Shown: piece by piece, positions 34,482 through 42,794 of the stretch
Layout of the letters: every line of letters starts with the position of its first letter
Numbering within the stretch: position 1 is the stretch's first letter
Origin: Streptomyces roseifaciens
GTDB taxonomy: Bacteria > Actinomycetota > Actinomycetes > Streptomycetales > Streptomycetaceae
Length of the DNA: 64,000 bases
Direction: 5' to 3'
Assembly: GCF_001445655.1 (NCBI RefSeq)
Contig: NZ_LNBE01000003.1
Span: 496,001-560,000, forward strand
Notes under the pieces: generated by a model
What the model was told of the DNA's origin: nothing
The model's input: only the letters and a program-made list of their open reading frames with translations
The model's database searches: none
Position numbers and translations under genes: made by a program

Positions 34482-34768
34482 CGCTGCTCGCCGCCGTGCA
34501 GCGGTTCGAGGGCGTCCAGGGCCCCCTCGTCGCGCTGCCGCTGCGCGGTGTCGGCGATGCTCTGCGCGTGCGTCGCCCCGTAGAGGGCGCCCATGGTGGC
34601 GATGAGGACGAGCTCGGCGGCGATCAGCGCGAAGAACGCCGGGTCGCCGAGGTCGTCGGAGATCGACAGGGCGAGCGTGATCAGGGCGATGGCGCTCATC
34701 AGCAGCGCGATGGCGGTGTTGGCGAGGGTGGACTGCGAGGCGGCCCCGGACCGCGAAGAATCGATCAT
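34478..34768 (-). CDS. Small two-helix membrane protein of the HTH/Clp-N module
   Basis: A 96-residue protein with two hydrophobic segments (TAIALLMSAIALITLALSI and AFFALIAAELVLIATMGALYG) separated by an acidic loop (SDDLGDP), and a hydrophilic C-tail. No enzyme motif is visible. ATG 34768 lies 7 nt after a -10-like box and right behind a 17-bp inverted repeat. It is translationally coupled (ATGA) to the 192-residue HTH protein, so it may sense or anchor that regulator at the membrane. Confidence 0.75.
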   Translation of the reverse strand: MIDSSRSGAASQSTLANTAIALLMSAIALITLALSISDDLGDPAFFALIAAELVLIATMGALYGATHAQSIADTAQRQRDEGALDALEPLHGGEQR

Positions 34769-34771
34769 GAC

Positions 34772-34816
34772 GTCAACCTTTCCTTGACGTCCCCTCTTTG
34801 TCAACCTTTCCTTGAC
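34772..34816 (-). promoter_or_regulatory. Promoter with two identical 17-bp operators
   Basis: GTCAACCTTTCCTTGAC occurs twice, at 34772-34788 and 34800-34816, with centres 28 bp apart. On the minus strand a perfect -35 TTGACA (34804-34799), 17-nt spacer and -10 AAAGGT sit across the two sites, and the ATG at 34768 follows 7 nt after the -10. The geometry is the same as at 33873-33917. Confidence 0.75.
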
Positions 34817-34824
34817 GGGCGCTC

Positions 34825-34874
34825 GTCCGCCTGCCCGCCTGTCCGCCCGCCTGCCCGCTCGCCCGCCTGTCCGG
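34825..34874. repeat. Short CCGCCTGCC / CCGCCTGTC tandem repeats
   Basis: About five imperfect 8-12 nt units lie between the operator pair and the sirtuin stop codon. They look like simple-sequence expansion in a non-coding gap. Confidence 0.5.
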
Positions 34875-34883
34875 CCGGGCGGG

Positions 34884-35624
34884 CTACCCCGCGGCGATCC
34901 GCTCCAGCAGCGCCGGAAGCGCCGTCCCGATCGGCTCGCGCACCAGCTCGTCGGCCCGGTCGTCGTACGGCGTCGGCTCCGCGTTGACGATGATGAGCCG
35001 CGCGCCGTGGTCGGCCGCCAGTCCCGCCAGCGATGCGGCGGGGTGCACCTGCAGGCTCGTGCCGACGGCGACGAAGACCTCGCACGCCTTGGTCACGGCC
35101 ACCGCCTCGCCCAGCATCACCGGGTCCAGACCCTCGCCGAACATGACCGTCGCCGACTTGAGGATGCCGCCGCACGCCTCGCACGCCGGGTCCGGATCGC
35201 CCGCCGCCACCCGCTCCAGCGCCGCCTCCATGCCGGAACGCGCCTTGCAGCGGGTGCACTGCACGGCCCGTGCCGAGCCGTGCAGTTCGAGGACCTTGCG
35301 CTCCGGCATCCCCGCAAGCTGGTGCAGCCCGTCGACGTTCTGCGTGATCACCCGCACCGGGACGCCCGACTTCTCCAGGCGCACCACCGCCTCGTGCGCG
35401 ACGTTCGGCCGGGCGCGCAGCGCGGGCCCCTCGCGCCGCATCCGCCACGACCGGCGCCGGATCTCCGGGTCGGACATGTAGTACGTGTACGTGACGAGCT
35501 TCTCGGCCTCCGGGTCGCGGCGCCACAGCCCGTTGGGGCCGCGGTAGTCCGGGATGCCGGAGTCCGTGGAGATCCCGGCGCCGCTGAGGATGGCCACCAG
35601 CGGGCGCTTCTTGGCGGTGTTCAT
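34884..35624 (-). CDS. cobB: SIR2-family NAD-dependent protein deacylase (sirtuin)
   Basis: A 246-residue class III deacylase. The Rossmann start VAILSGAGISTDSGIPDYRG, catalytic stretch VITQNVDGLHQLAG with LELHG (active His), and NAD-binding VAVGTSLQVHPAA and IIVNAEPTPYD are all present. Four cysteines (CTRCKAR...CEACGG) form the structural zinc site. The Tyr/Arg pair that marks desuccinylases is not evident, so deacetylation of lysine is the likely activity. The gene follows the repeat-rich gap and reads in the same direction as the Clp-N module but has its own AT-rich upstream region. Confidence 0.93.
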   Translation of the reverse strand: MNTAKKRPLVAILSGAGISTDSGIPDYRGPNGLWRRDPEAEKLVTYTYYMSDPEIRRRSWRMRREGPALRARPNVAHEAVVRLEKSGVPVRVITQNVDGLHQLAGMPERKVLELHGSARAVQCTRCKARSGMEAALERVAAGDPDPACEACGGILKSATVMFGEGLDPVMLGEAVAVTKACEVFVAVGTSLQVHPAASLAGLAADHGARLIIVNAEPTPYDDRADELVREPIGTALPALLERIAAG

Positions 35625-35908
35625 GGCGGGAGCGTAGGCAGTCCGGTGTCCGCCCGGCGACGGGTTTTCCTATGGATCTATCGATATTTCGGACCCTTCG
35701 CCGGACGCCGGCGGGCGGGCCGTCGAGCTAATGATTTATCGACTTTTCTGTACGTCATTCCAATGGCGTCGTTTTTTGTGCCCGGGCCTCCTTCGCGAGG
35801 GTGAATGCGGAGGCGGCATCCGGGCCAAGGGCCGGACTCGCCTCGTGGGTGTGCGTCCACGGCTGTGTTCCTGTGCCATTCCGGGTCCCTGGGAGTGAAA
35901 GGAGCGAT

Positions 35909-36853
35909 ATGTCGCTAAAACAGAGACGCGCCGGGGTCTTTGTGGCGGGAAGCAGTGTCGTCGCGCTGGGCGTGCTGTTCACGTTCTGCGCGTCGGCGGG
36001 CGCAGGGGTGTCCGACGGCAACGGAGACGCGCGCGGTGGAGTGCCGGGTGAAGTGATCTCGCGGATGGGTCAGAAGGTGCGCAAGAGCCCTGCGCTCTCC
36101 GCGCCGGTCGTCGGCAGTTACGGGCCCGGAGCGCATGTGCTCATCGCGTGCCAGGCCGCCGGGGGACGGGTGGAGGGTGACGGCCTCTGGTACCGGCTGG
36201 CCGACGGGCAGGGATGGCTGAGCGCTCACTACGTCCACGTTTCCGGACTGGTTCCGGTCTGCAGGGGAGGCGGAAGCGGGAGCTCCGGCAAGCCGGCGGG
36301 TGCTGCTGGAGCGCCGGACCCGAAGGGGGCACCCGGGGCCGCCGGTCCCACGGGCGCGGCGAGCCCGCCCGCCGCCGCGGGAGGCAAGGACGTCCCCGGT
36401 TCGACGGGTGCTGTCGGGCCCGCCGTGCCCGTCAAGCCTGCCGCGCCCGCCAAGCCCGCCGGCGCCGCCAAACCCAAGAAGCCCAAGAAGCCCGCCAGGC
36501 CCGCAAAACCTGCCAAGCCCACCGGCGCCATCAAGCCGACCGGACCGGTCGGACCTGCCGGCTCCACGGGTCTGCCGGGCGTCCCCGGCGCCTCCGGCCG
36601 GATGCAGGTCGTCGCGCAGGACTACACCGTCCCGCCGATGTCCCTCCGCCAGCTGCTGAGGAGTCCCACGTGCCCCGACGGCACACGGATCGCCGGAGGC
36701 GGCTACTTCCAGCCCGGCGGCCGGATCGGCGGCGTGGAGACGGTCGACGCGTACCCCAGCGTCACCGGGAACGTCTATCTGGTGGGCGTGAACAACACGA
36801 GCCCCGCCGCCGTCGACCTGCGGGTCTTCGCCGTCTGCCAGCCGGTGGCCTGA
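35909..36853 (+). CDS. Secreted SH3-like protein with Pro/Lys collagen-like stalk
   Basis: A 314-residue exported protein. Signal region VFVAGSSVVALGVLFTFCASAGA; an SH3b-like domain at about 46-118 (VRKSPALSAPVVGSYGPGAHVLIACQ, DGLWYRLADGQGWLSAHYV); a low-complexity stalk at about 121-230 with KPAAPAKPAGAAKPKKPKKP and a short collagen-like GPVGPAGSTGLPGVPGASG; and a C-terminal domain with CPDGTRIAGGGYFQPGG and LRVFAVC that may be disulfide-linked. It probably sits in the cell envelope or outside. AAAGGAG lies 4 nt before ATG 35909, and the 280-bp AT-rich upstream region contains two ATC/TTTATCGA-type direct repeats (35675-35690, 35732-35747) of promoter character. Confidence 0.8.
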   Translation: MSLKQRRAGVFVAGSSVVALGVLFTFCASAGAGVSDGNGDARGGVPGEVISRMGQKVRKSPALSAPVVGSYGPGAHVLIACQAAGGRVEGDGLWYRLADGQGWLSAHYVHVSGLVPVCRGGGSGSSGKPAGAAGAPDPKGAPGAAGPTGAASPPAAAGGKDVPGSTGAVGPAVPVKPAAPAKPAGAAKPKKPKKPARPAKPAKPTGAIKPTGPVGPAGSTGLPGVPGASGRMQVVAQDYTVPPMSLRQLLRSPTCPDGTRIAGGGYFQPGGRIGGVETVDAYPSVTGNVYLVGVNNTSPAAVDLRVFAVCQPVA

Positions 36854-36963
36854 CCGGGGGCGGCGAAGCGGCGGCGGCCCGTCCGGCATGGCGGGCCGCC
36901 CGCCCTCCGCTCCGCGAACCCGGCCGGGTCGCCACCGCCGACGTCACCACCACCGACAAGTAA

Positions 36964-36992
36964 TTGACCTTCAGGTCAAAAAATCATACGGT
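36964..36992 (+). promoter_or_regulatory. Promoter and operator of the TetR gene
   Basis: TTGACCTTCAGGTCAA (36964-36979) is a perfect palindrome with 7-bp arms. It overlaps a -35 (TTGACC), and TACGGT at 36987-36992 is the -10 after 17 nt. The ATG at 36999 is 7 nt beyond, so the transcript would be leaderless. Confidence 0.7.
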
Positions 36993-36998
36993 CCTCCC

Positions 36999-37577
36999 AT
37001 GGGAAGACCCAAGCAGTTCGACCCGGACGTGGCCGTCGGCAAGGCCATGGACGTCTTCTGGCGCAAGGGCTACGCAGCCACCACGCCGCAGGACCTCGTC
37101 GACGAGCTCGGCATCGGAAAGGGCAGCCTCTACAACGCCTTCGGCAGCAAGCACGCCCTCTTCGAGCGCACGCTGGAGCGCTACCGCGACACCCAGTCGG
37201 CGGCGCTGGTCGAGCTGCTCGACCAGTCGGGCCCCGTCCGGCCGCTGCTGCGCTCCGCGCTGGAGCTGCTGATCGAGACCGACCTCGGGCCGGCCGGCCG
37301 CCGTGGCTGCTTCGCCGTCAACACCGCCACCGAACTCGGCGGCCGGGACGACGCCTCCACCGAGCTCGTACGCCGCATGTTCGAGCGCACCGAGGGCGCC
37401 TTCAAGGCGGCCGTCGAGCGCGGGCAGCGCACGGGCGAGTTCGCCCCGGACCGGGACGCGGACGCGGCGGCGAGCCTGCTGCTCGCGGCGCTCGTCGGGA
37501 TGCGGGTCATCGCCCGGGCCCAGGGCGGCCGGGAGCGGCTGTGCCGCGTCGTGGATGCGGTGCTCGACGCACTCTGA
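36999..37577 (+). CDS. TetR-family transcriptional regulator
   Basis: A 192-residue repressor. HTH region: DVAVGKAMDVFWRKGYAATTPQDLVDELGIGKGSLYNAFGSKHALFERTLERY. The C-terminal part (RRGCFAVNTATELGGRD, TEGAFKAAVERGQRTGEF) matches the TetR_C group that controls SDR or oxidoreductase genes. The palindrome overlapping its -35 box is repeated, with two changes, before the SDR gene downstream, so it probably represses both. Confidence 0.92.
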   Translation: MGRPKQFDPDVAVGKAMDVFWRKGYAATTPQDLVDELGIGKGSLYNAFGSKHALFERTLERYRDTQSAALVELLDQSGPVRPLLRSALELLIETDLGPAGRRGCFAVNTATELGGRDDASTELVRRMFERTEGAFKAAVERGQRTGEFAPDRDADAAASLLLAALVGMRVIARAQGGRERLCRVVDAVLDAL

Positions 37578-37670
37578 GGCGCGCCCTCCGGGGCTTTCCG
37601 GGGCCTTTCGAGGCCCTCCGGGTGGCGGCTCTTCCCGTGGCTCCGCTTTGGTTTCCGCTTACCCAAATTT

Positions 37671-37686
37671 TGTACCTACAGGTCAA
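37671..37686 (+). promoter_or_regulatory. Second TetR operator, before the SDR gene
   Basis: TGTACCTACAGGTCAA shares ACCT-N-CAGGTCAA with the palindrome before the TetR gene and keeps the right half exactly. It lies 14 bp before the SDR start, where bound repressor would block expression. Confidence 0.65.
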
Positions 37687-37700
37687 GAAAGAGGGTCCTC

Positions 37701-38486
37701 ATGGATCTCCACCTCAACGGCAAGACCGCCCTCGTCACGGGCGCCAGCCGCGGCATCGGCCTCGCCACCGTCCGGTCGCTCGCCGCCGAGGGCGTACGGG
37801 TCGTCGGCGCCGCCCGGACGATCACCCCCGAGCTGAAGGAGGTAGCCGCCGTGACCGTCGCCGTGGACCTCAGCACCCCCGACGGCGCGCGCCGCCTCGT
37901 CGAGCAGGCGGTCGCCGGGCTCGGGGACGGGATCGACCTGCTGGTCAACAACGTCGGCGGCGGCGACGAGATCGTGCTCGGCGGGTTCCTCGATTCCGGC
38001 GACGCAGAGTTCCAGTCGAACCTCGAGCTCAACTTCCTCAGCGCCGTGCGCGTCAGCCGCGCCGCCCTGCCCTCCCTGGTCGAGCGGCGCGGGTCCGTCG
38101 TCAACGTCTCCTCCATCAACGCGCGGCTCCCCGCCGCCGGACCCGTCGCCTACAGCGTGGCCAAGGCCGCGCTCACCGCGTTCGGCAAGTCCCTGTCCGA
38201 GGAGTTCGGGCCGCGGGGCGTGCGCGTCAACACCGTCTCGCCGGGCGTGGTCCGCACGGCGATCTGGGAGGACCCGGAGGGGTTCGGCGGCAAGGTGGCC
38301 GCGGCGGCCGGCGTCGACCACGCCGAGTTCCTGGAGCAGCTCCCGCAGCGCTTCGGCATGGCCAGCCCGCGGATCACCGAGCCCGGCGAGGTCGCTGCCC
38401 TGATCACCTTCCTGCTCTCCGACGTGGCGGCCAACATCAACGGTGCGGACCACGTCATCGACGGCGGCACGGTGAAGACCGTCTGA
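37701..38486 (+). CDS. SDR-family oxidoreductase
   Basis: A 261-residue short-chain dehydrogenase. NAD(P)-binding TALVTGASRGIGLATV, LVNNVGGG, the catalytic Ser in NVSSINARLP and YSVAK (Tyr, Lys) are all present; C-terminal INGADHVIDGGTVKTV is typical. It is probably an alcohol or ketone dehydrogenase of unknown substrate. It lies 123 bp after the TetR gene, with a matching operator before its GAGGG ribosome binding site, so induction by the TetR ligand is likely. Confidence 0.92.
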   Translation: MDLHLNGKTALVTGASRGIGLATVRSLAAEGVRVVGAARTITPELKEVAAVTVAVDLSTPDGARRLVEQAVAGLGDGIDLLVNNVGGGDEIVLGGFLDSGDAEFQSNLELNFLSAVRVSRAALPSLVERRGSVVNVSSINARLPAAGPVAYSVAKAALTAFGKSLSEEFGPRGVRVNTVSPGVVRTAIWEDPEGFGGKVAAAAGVDHAEFLEQLPQRFGMASPRITEPGEVAALITFLLSDVAANINGADHVIDGGTVKTV

Positions 38487-38544
38487 CGCGCCGTCCGGAC
38501 GGCGTGGCGACCCGGACGGCGTGCCGTGCGGCCCGGCCGCGGGC

Positions 38545-40278
38545 CTAGCCCCGCGGCCCGCCGCCCTTCGGGCCGTCGTCGCGGTCGTCGCGCTCGCGGA
38601 CGCTCTCCGCGACCCGGCGCAGCCGAGGGTGGCGCACCGGGCCCGGGGCGTGCTCCTCCATCGCGTCGCCGACCATCGTCCGCAGCGCGTCCCGCAGCCC
38701 GTGCATCGCGTGGTGACGGGCCGGGCCCGCGCCCGGGTCCTCGCGCAGCTCCCTCATCAGCGACCAGCACAACGCCAGCATCACCAGTACGAACGGCAGC
38801 GCGACCAGGATCGTCGCCGACTGCAGCGACTGCAGCCCGCCGGCCACCAGCAGGACCGCCGCCACCGCCGCCATCAGCACCCCCCACGTCACCACCAGCC
38901 ACGTGCGCGGGTGCAGCGCGCCCCGGCTGGAGAGCGAGCCCATCACCAGGGACGCGGAGTCCGCGCTGGTGATGAAGTACGTCATCACCAGCGCCATCGC
39001 GATCCACGAGGTGAGCGTCTCCACCGGCAGGGTGTCCAGGAGCGCGAACAAGGACGCCTCCGCGCCGTCCTTGACGGTCCCGGCCATGTCGGCCGCGCCC
39101 GTCATGTCCAGCCGCAGTGCGCTCCCGCCCATCACGCAGAACCACACCACCGTCGCCCCGCTGGGCACGAGCAGCACGCCGACGAGGAACTCGCGGATCG
39201 TCCGCCCGCGCGAGATCCGGGCGATGAAGGTGCCCACGAACGGCGCCCACGACAGCCACCACGCCCAGTAGAAGATCGTCCACGCGCCGAGCCACTTCGA
39301 GTCGGTGAACGCGCCCGTACGGGTCGCGAGCGTCAGCAGGTCGTGCAGATAGCCGCCGGTGGCCGCGGGGATGGTGTTCAGGACGAAGACGGTGGGGCCG
39401 AGGAGGAAGACGAAGAGCATCAGGCAGGCGGCCAGCGCGATGTTGAGCGTGCTGAGCCACTTCACGCCCTTGTGCAGCCCGGAGAAGGCCGACAGCACGA
39501 ACGCGGCCGACAGCCCGCCGATGATCACCAGCTCCAGGGAAGTGGTGTCCTGCACGCCCGTCGTGATGTTGAGCCCCTTGGACACCTGGAGGGCGCCCAG
39601 GCCCAGGCTGGTCGCCGTGCCGAACACGGTCGCGAAGACCGCGAGCAGGTCGATGACCCGGCCCGGCCAGCCCGCCGCCCGCTCCTCGCCGAGCAGCGGC
39701 ACGAACGCCGAGCTCAGCCGGTTGCCGCGGCCCTTGCGGAAGCCGGCGTAGGCGAGCGCGAGGCCGGCCATGCCGTAGATCGCCCACGGGTGCAGGGTCC
39801 AGTGGAAGAACGAGTACTCCAGCGCCGTGCGGGCCGCCGCGGGCGTGTTCGCCGTGATGCCGCTGCCCGGGGGCGGCGAGACGAAGTGCAGGAGCGGTTC
39901 GCCGACGCCGTAGAACATCAGGCCGATGCCCATGCCCGCGCTGAACATCATCGCGATCCACGCGAGGTTGCCGAACTCGGGCCGGTCGTCGTCCCGGCCG
40001 AGCCGGATCCGGCCGAAGCGGCTGAAGGCGATGACCACGCACAGGACGAGGAAGACGTCGGCGGCGATCACGAACAGCCAGGCGAAGTTGGACAGTACCC
40101 AGTCCAGCGCCGACTTCGTCACCCGGTCGAAGGAGTGCTTGCCCAGCGCCGCCCACGCGACGACCGCGAGCACCGCGGCGCCGCCGATCGCGACCAGCGC
40201 CGGGTCCGGGGGCTCCTCCCCGCCGCCCGGAACGGCAGGGGAGGGCGGGCCGGCCGGATCGTGCACATCGGTGCTCAT
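38545..40278 (-). CDS. BCCT-family transporter (choline/glycine betaine type)
   Basis: A 577-residue secondary transporter with about 12 membrane helices. The family signature MMFSAGMGIGLMFYGVGEPLLHF and the WWLSWAPFVGTFIARISRGRTIREF segment are clear. The hydrophilic N- and C-terminal tails (the latter with HHAMHGLRDALRTM and RRVAESVRERDDRDD) are usual places for osmosensing. It probably imports betaine or choline as an osmoprotectant. It stands alone, convergent with the SDR gene and divergent from glycerate kinase. Confidence 0.92.
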   Translation of the reverse strand: MSTDVHDPAGPPSPAVPGGGEEPPDPALVAIGGAAVLAVVAWAALGKHSFDRVTKSALDWVLSNFAWLFVIAADVFLVLCVVIAFSRFGRIRLGRDDDRPEFGNLAWIAMMFSAGMGIGLMFYGVGEPLLHFVSPPPGSGITANTPAAARTALEYSFFHWTLHPWAIYGMAGLALAYAGFRKGRGNRLSSAFVPLLGEERAAGWPGRVIDLLAVFATVFGTATSLGLGALQVSKGLNITTGVQDTTSLELVIIGGLSAAFVLSAFSGLHKGVKWLSTLNIALAACLMLFVFLLGPTVFVLNTIPAATGGYLHDLLTLATRTGAFTDSKWLGAWTIFYWAWWLSWAPFVGTFIARISRGRTIREFLVGVLLVPSGATVVWFCVMGGSALRLDMTGAADMAGTVKDGAEASLFALLDTLPVETLTSWIAMALVMTYFITSADSASLVMGSLSSRGALHPRTWLVVTWGVLMAAVAAVLLVAGGLQSLQSATILVALPFVLVMLALCWSLMRELREDPGAGPARHHAMHGLRDALRTMVGDAMEEHAPGPVRHPRLRRVAESVRERDDRDDGPKGGGPRG

Positions 40279-40425
40279 GACGCCCCACTATGGCCGGAAG
40301 AGTACGGAATCGGACGGACTGGCACGCCGTGCACGGCCATGGGCAAGGGCGGATCCGCCCCGGTAGGGTCCGGTCCGCGCGGCCCTGCGAGGGCGGGCCG
40401 GGCCCGATGCGAGGGGTGGCGCGCG

Positions 40426-41559
40426 ATGACGGACGCGGTACGGGTGCTGATCGCCGCGGACAAGTTCAAGGGGTCCCTGACGGCCGCCGAGGTCGCCCGG
40501 CACGTCGCCGCCGGGCTCCGGCGCGGCGCGGACGCCGCCGGCCGGCGGCTCGTCGTCGGCGAGCTGCCCGTCGCCGACGGCGGGGACGGCACGGTCGACG
40601 CCGCCCTGGCGGCCGGGTTCGAGCGCCGCGAGGTGCGGGTGACCGGGCCGGCGGGGGACCCGGTCACCGCCGCGTTCGCGCTGCGCGGCGCCACCGCCGT
40701 CGTGGAGATGGCCGAGGCGTCCGGGCTGCGGCGGCTCCCCGGCGGGGTCCCCGCGCCCCTCACGGCCACCACCTACGGCACGGGCGAACTGCTGCGGGCC
40801 GCGCTCGACGCGGGGGCCCGCACGGTGATCCTCGGGATCGGCGGCAGCGCCTCCACGGACGGCGGGGCCGGGATGCTGAGCGCGCTCGGTGCGCGGCTCC
40901 TCGACGCCTCCGGCACGCCGGTCGGCCCCGGCGGCGCGGCCCTCGCCGGCCTCGCCACGGCCGACCTCTCCGGCCTCGACCCGCGGCTGCGCACCACGGC
41001 CCTGGTCCTCGCGAGCGACGTCCGCAACCCCCTGACCGGCCCGGCGGGCGCCGCGGCCGTCTACGGCCCGCAGAAGGGCGCCGGAGCGGACGACGTGGCC
41101 CTGCTGGACGCCGCCCTCGCGCACTACGCCGCCGTGCTCGACGGCGGCGCGCTCGCGGGCGCGCCCGGCGCCGGTGCCGCGGGCGGGCTCGGGTACGGGG
41201 CGCTGGCCGGGCTCGGCGCGGGCTTCCGGCTCGGCATCGAGGTCATGCTCGACGTCCTCGGCTTCGCCGACGCCCTGAAGGACGCGGACCTCGTGATCAC
41301 GGGAGAGGGGTCCCTGGACGCCCAGACCCTCCACGGCAAGGCGCCCGCGGGGGTGGCCGCGGCGGCCCGCGAGCGGGGCGTGCCGGTCGTGGCGGTCTGC
41401 GGTCGCCTGGCCCTGGAGAGCTCTGCGCTCCAGGGCGCGGGGATCGGGCGTGCGTACGCCCTGACGGACCTGGAGCCGGACCCCGGGCGCTGCATGGCCC
41501 TCGCCGGGCCGCTGCTGGAGCGCCTCGCGGAGCGCATCGCGGGGGACTGCCTCTCGTAG
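40426..41559 (+). CDS. glxK: Glycerate kinase
   Basis: A 377-residue kinase of the GlxK/GarK type that phosphorylates D-glycerate. VLIAADKFKGSLTAAEVARHV at the start, VADGGDGTVDA, LGIGGSASTDGGAGMLSALGA, VLASDVRNPLTGPAGAAAVYGPQKGA and LVITGEGSLDAQTLHGKAP are its signature blocks. It funnels glycerate from glyoxylate or serine-related breakdown into 2- or 3-phosphoglycerate. The ethylmalonyl-CoA genes a few kb away generate glyoxylate, so a metabolic connection is plausible. Confidence 0.92.
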   Translation: MTDAVRVLIAADKFKGSLTAAEVARHVAAGLRRGADAAGRRLVVGELPVADGGDGTVDAALAAGFERREVRVTGPAGDPVTAAFALRGATAVVEMAEASGLRRLPGGVPAPLTATTYGTGELLRAALDAGARTVILGIGGSASTDGGAGMLSALGARLLDASGTPVGPGGAALAGLATADLSGLDPRLRTTALVLASDVRNPLTGPAGAAAVYGPQKGAGADDVALLDAALAHYAAVLDGGALAGAPGAGAAGGLGYGALAGLGAGFRLGIEVMLDVLGFADALKDADLVITGEGSLDAQTLHGKAPAGVAAAARERGVPVVAVCGRLALESSALQGAGIGRAYALTDLEPDPGRCMALAGPLLERLAERIAGDCLS

Positions 41560-41601
41560 GCGCGGCCTGTAGGCACGACCGGTACGCACGACCCGTAGGT
41601 A

Positions 41602-41777
41602 CGGCACCGCCGGACACGTCGGGTGGGGGTTGCGCGCCGTTGCGGCGGGAGTGAGAGGCGAGGCCTCTCGACCCTGCCGTACCCCCGGCGGAGGCGAGAG
41701 CCGGGCCTCTCGGCCGGCTCCACGCCGCCTCTGCCGCAGGCAGAGAAAACCCGCCGCAACGGCGCGCAACCCCCACC
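41602..41777. repeat. Dispersed repeat copy forming a long inverted repeat
   Basis: The 386-bp gap between glycerate kinase and pssA contains no gene. A perfect 28-bp inverted repeat (41622-41649 and 41750-41777) encloses 100 nt that hold further small palindromes around GAGGCCTCTC. The left arm, starting GGTGGGGGTTGCGCG, repeats the tail of the cluster at 17001-17303, and the CGGCACCGCC before it also matches. The element resembles a REP or MITE-like intergenic unit. Confidence 0.8.
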
Positions 41778-41879
41778 GGAGGTGCCCGGCGGTGCCCGGT
41801 GGTGCCCGTCCGCCTCAGGACCCGGACGGGCACCGAACGTGAACGTGACCGCCCCGCGAGGCGAGGCACCCGAAAACGC

Positions 41880-41923
41880 CGAGTGGGTGGTCCCGAACCC
41901 GGAGGTTCGGGACCACCCACTCG
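41880..41923. terminator. 19-bp hairpin terminator between convergent genes
   Basis: Perfect 19-bp arms (41880-41898 and 41905-41923) around a 6-nt loop CCGGAG. It lies 22 bp after the pssA stop (minus strand) and downstream of glycerate kinase (plus strand), so it can end both transcripts. Confidence 0.8.
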
Positions 41924-41945
41924 TGGTCACCCCGCGACGCAGTCG

Positions 41946-42794
41946 CTACGGCAGCTGCGTCGCCCTCGCCTCGCGGCGGTTGTCGCGGAACGTGTTCACC
42001 CGGCGCGCCGTGGCGAACAGGGGGATCACCGCGCCCAGGACGACCTGGAGCGCGCAGCCCGTCTGGAGCAGGAGCTCACCGCCGGGCGCGTCGAACGCCC
42101 AGGCCGCCAGCAGGCCCATGCTGAGCACGATCCAGCTGAGCATCGCCACCGCGAGGCGCCCCCGCGGCTTCGGGTACTCGACACGGCTCACCATCAGCCA
42201 CGCCACGCCCACGATCGCCAGCAGCGTCGGGACGAAGGGCAGCTCCAGCAGCACGATCGAGACGACGGTCAGCGCCCCGAAGGGGCTCGGCATGCCCTGG
42301 AAGATGCCGTCCCGCAGCTGGACGCACGAGAAGCGCGCCAGTCTGAGGACGACCGCCAGCAGGACCACCACGGCCGCCACGGCCGACACCCGCTGGTGGG
42401 CGTCGTCGGCGACCATGCCCCACACGACCACGAAGTACGCCGGGGCGAGCCCGAAGCTGATCAGGTCGGAGAGGTTGTCCAGCTCCGCGCCCATCGCCGA
42501 GCTGCGCAGCTTGCGCGCCACGAGCCCGTCGAAGAGGTCGAAGACCGACGCCAGCAGCATCAGTATCACCGCGGTGGCCGCGCTGTGGCGGGCCATGCCG
42601 CCGTCCTCGTTCCCCGTGAGGTGGGGGATGAGGACGCCGGTGGTGGTGAAGTACACCGCCATGAACCCGCAGATCGCGTTGCCCAGCGTGAGCGTGTCCG
42701 CTATTGAGAGCCGGGTGGACAGGGGCATGTCCTCCGTGTCCTCGGCCTCGTCCGCCTCGGGCACCCAGGATGCCTCTTGATCAATCACGGTCAA
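41946..42794 (-). CDS. pssA: CDP-diacylglycerol-serine O-phosphatidyltransferase
   Basis: A 282-residue membrane enzyme that makes phosphatidylserine. The CDP-alcohol transferase motif D-x2-DG-x2-AR-x8-G-x3-D-x3-D is complete in FDLFDGLVARKLRSSAMGAELDNLSDLISF, with several hydrophobic helices around it. The start is TTG at 42794 with GGGTGA upstream; GTG 42788 is an alternative. It overlaps the end of psd by 14 bp, so the two are translationally coupled and together make phosphatidylethanolamine. Confidence 0.93.
   Translation of the reverse strand: MTVIDQEASWVPEADEAEDTEDMPLSTRLSIADTLTLGNAICGFMAVYFTTTGVLIPHLTGNEDGGMARHSAATAVILMLLASVFDLFDGLVARKLRSSAMGAELDNLSDLISFGLAPAYFVVVWGMVADDAHQRVSAVAAVVVLLAVVLRLARFSCVQLRDGIFQGMPSPFGALTVVSIVLLELPFVPTLLAIVGVAWLMVSRVEYPKPRGRLAVAMLSWIVLSMGLLAAWAFDAPGGELLLQTGCALQVVLGAVIPLFATARRVNTFRDNRREARATQLP

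Noticed and set aside
41622..41777. Insertion sequence bounded by the 28-bp inverted repeats
   Set aside because: The 100-nt interior has no coding capacity, so at most it is a non-autonomous element.
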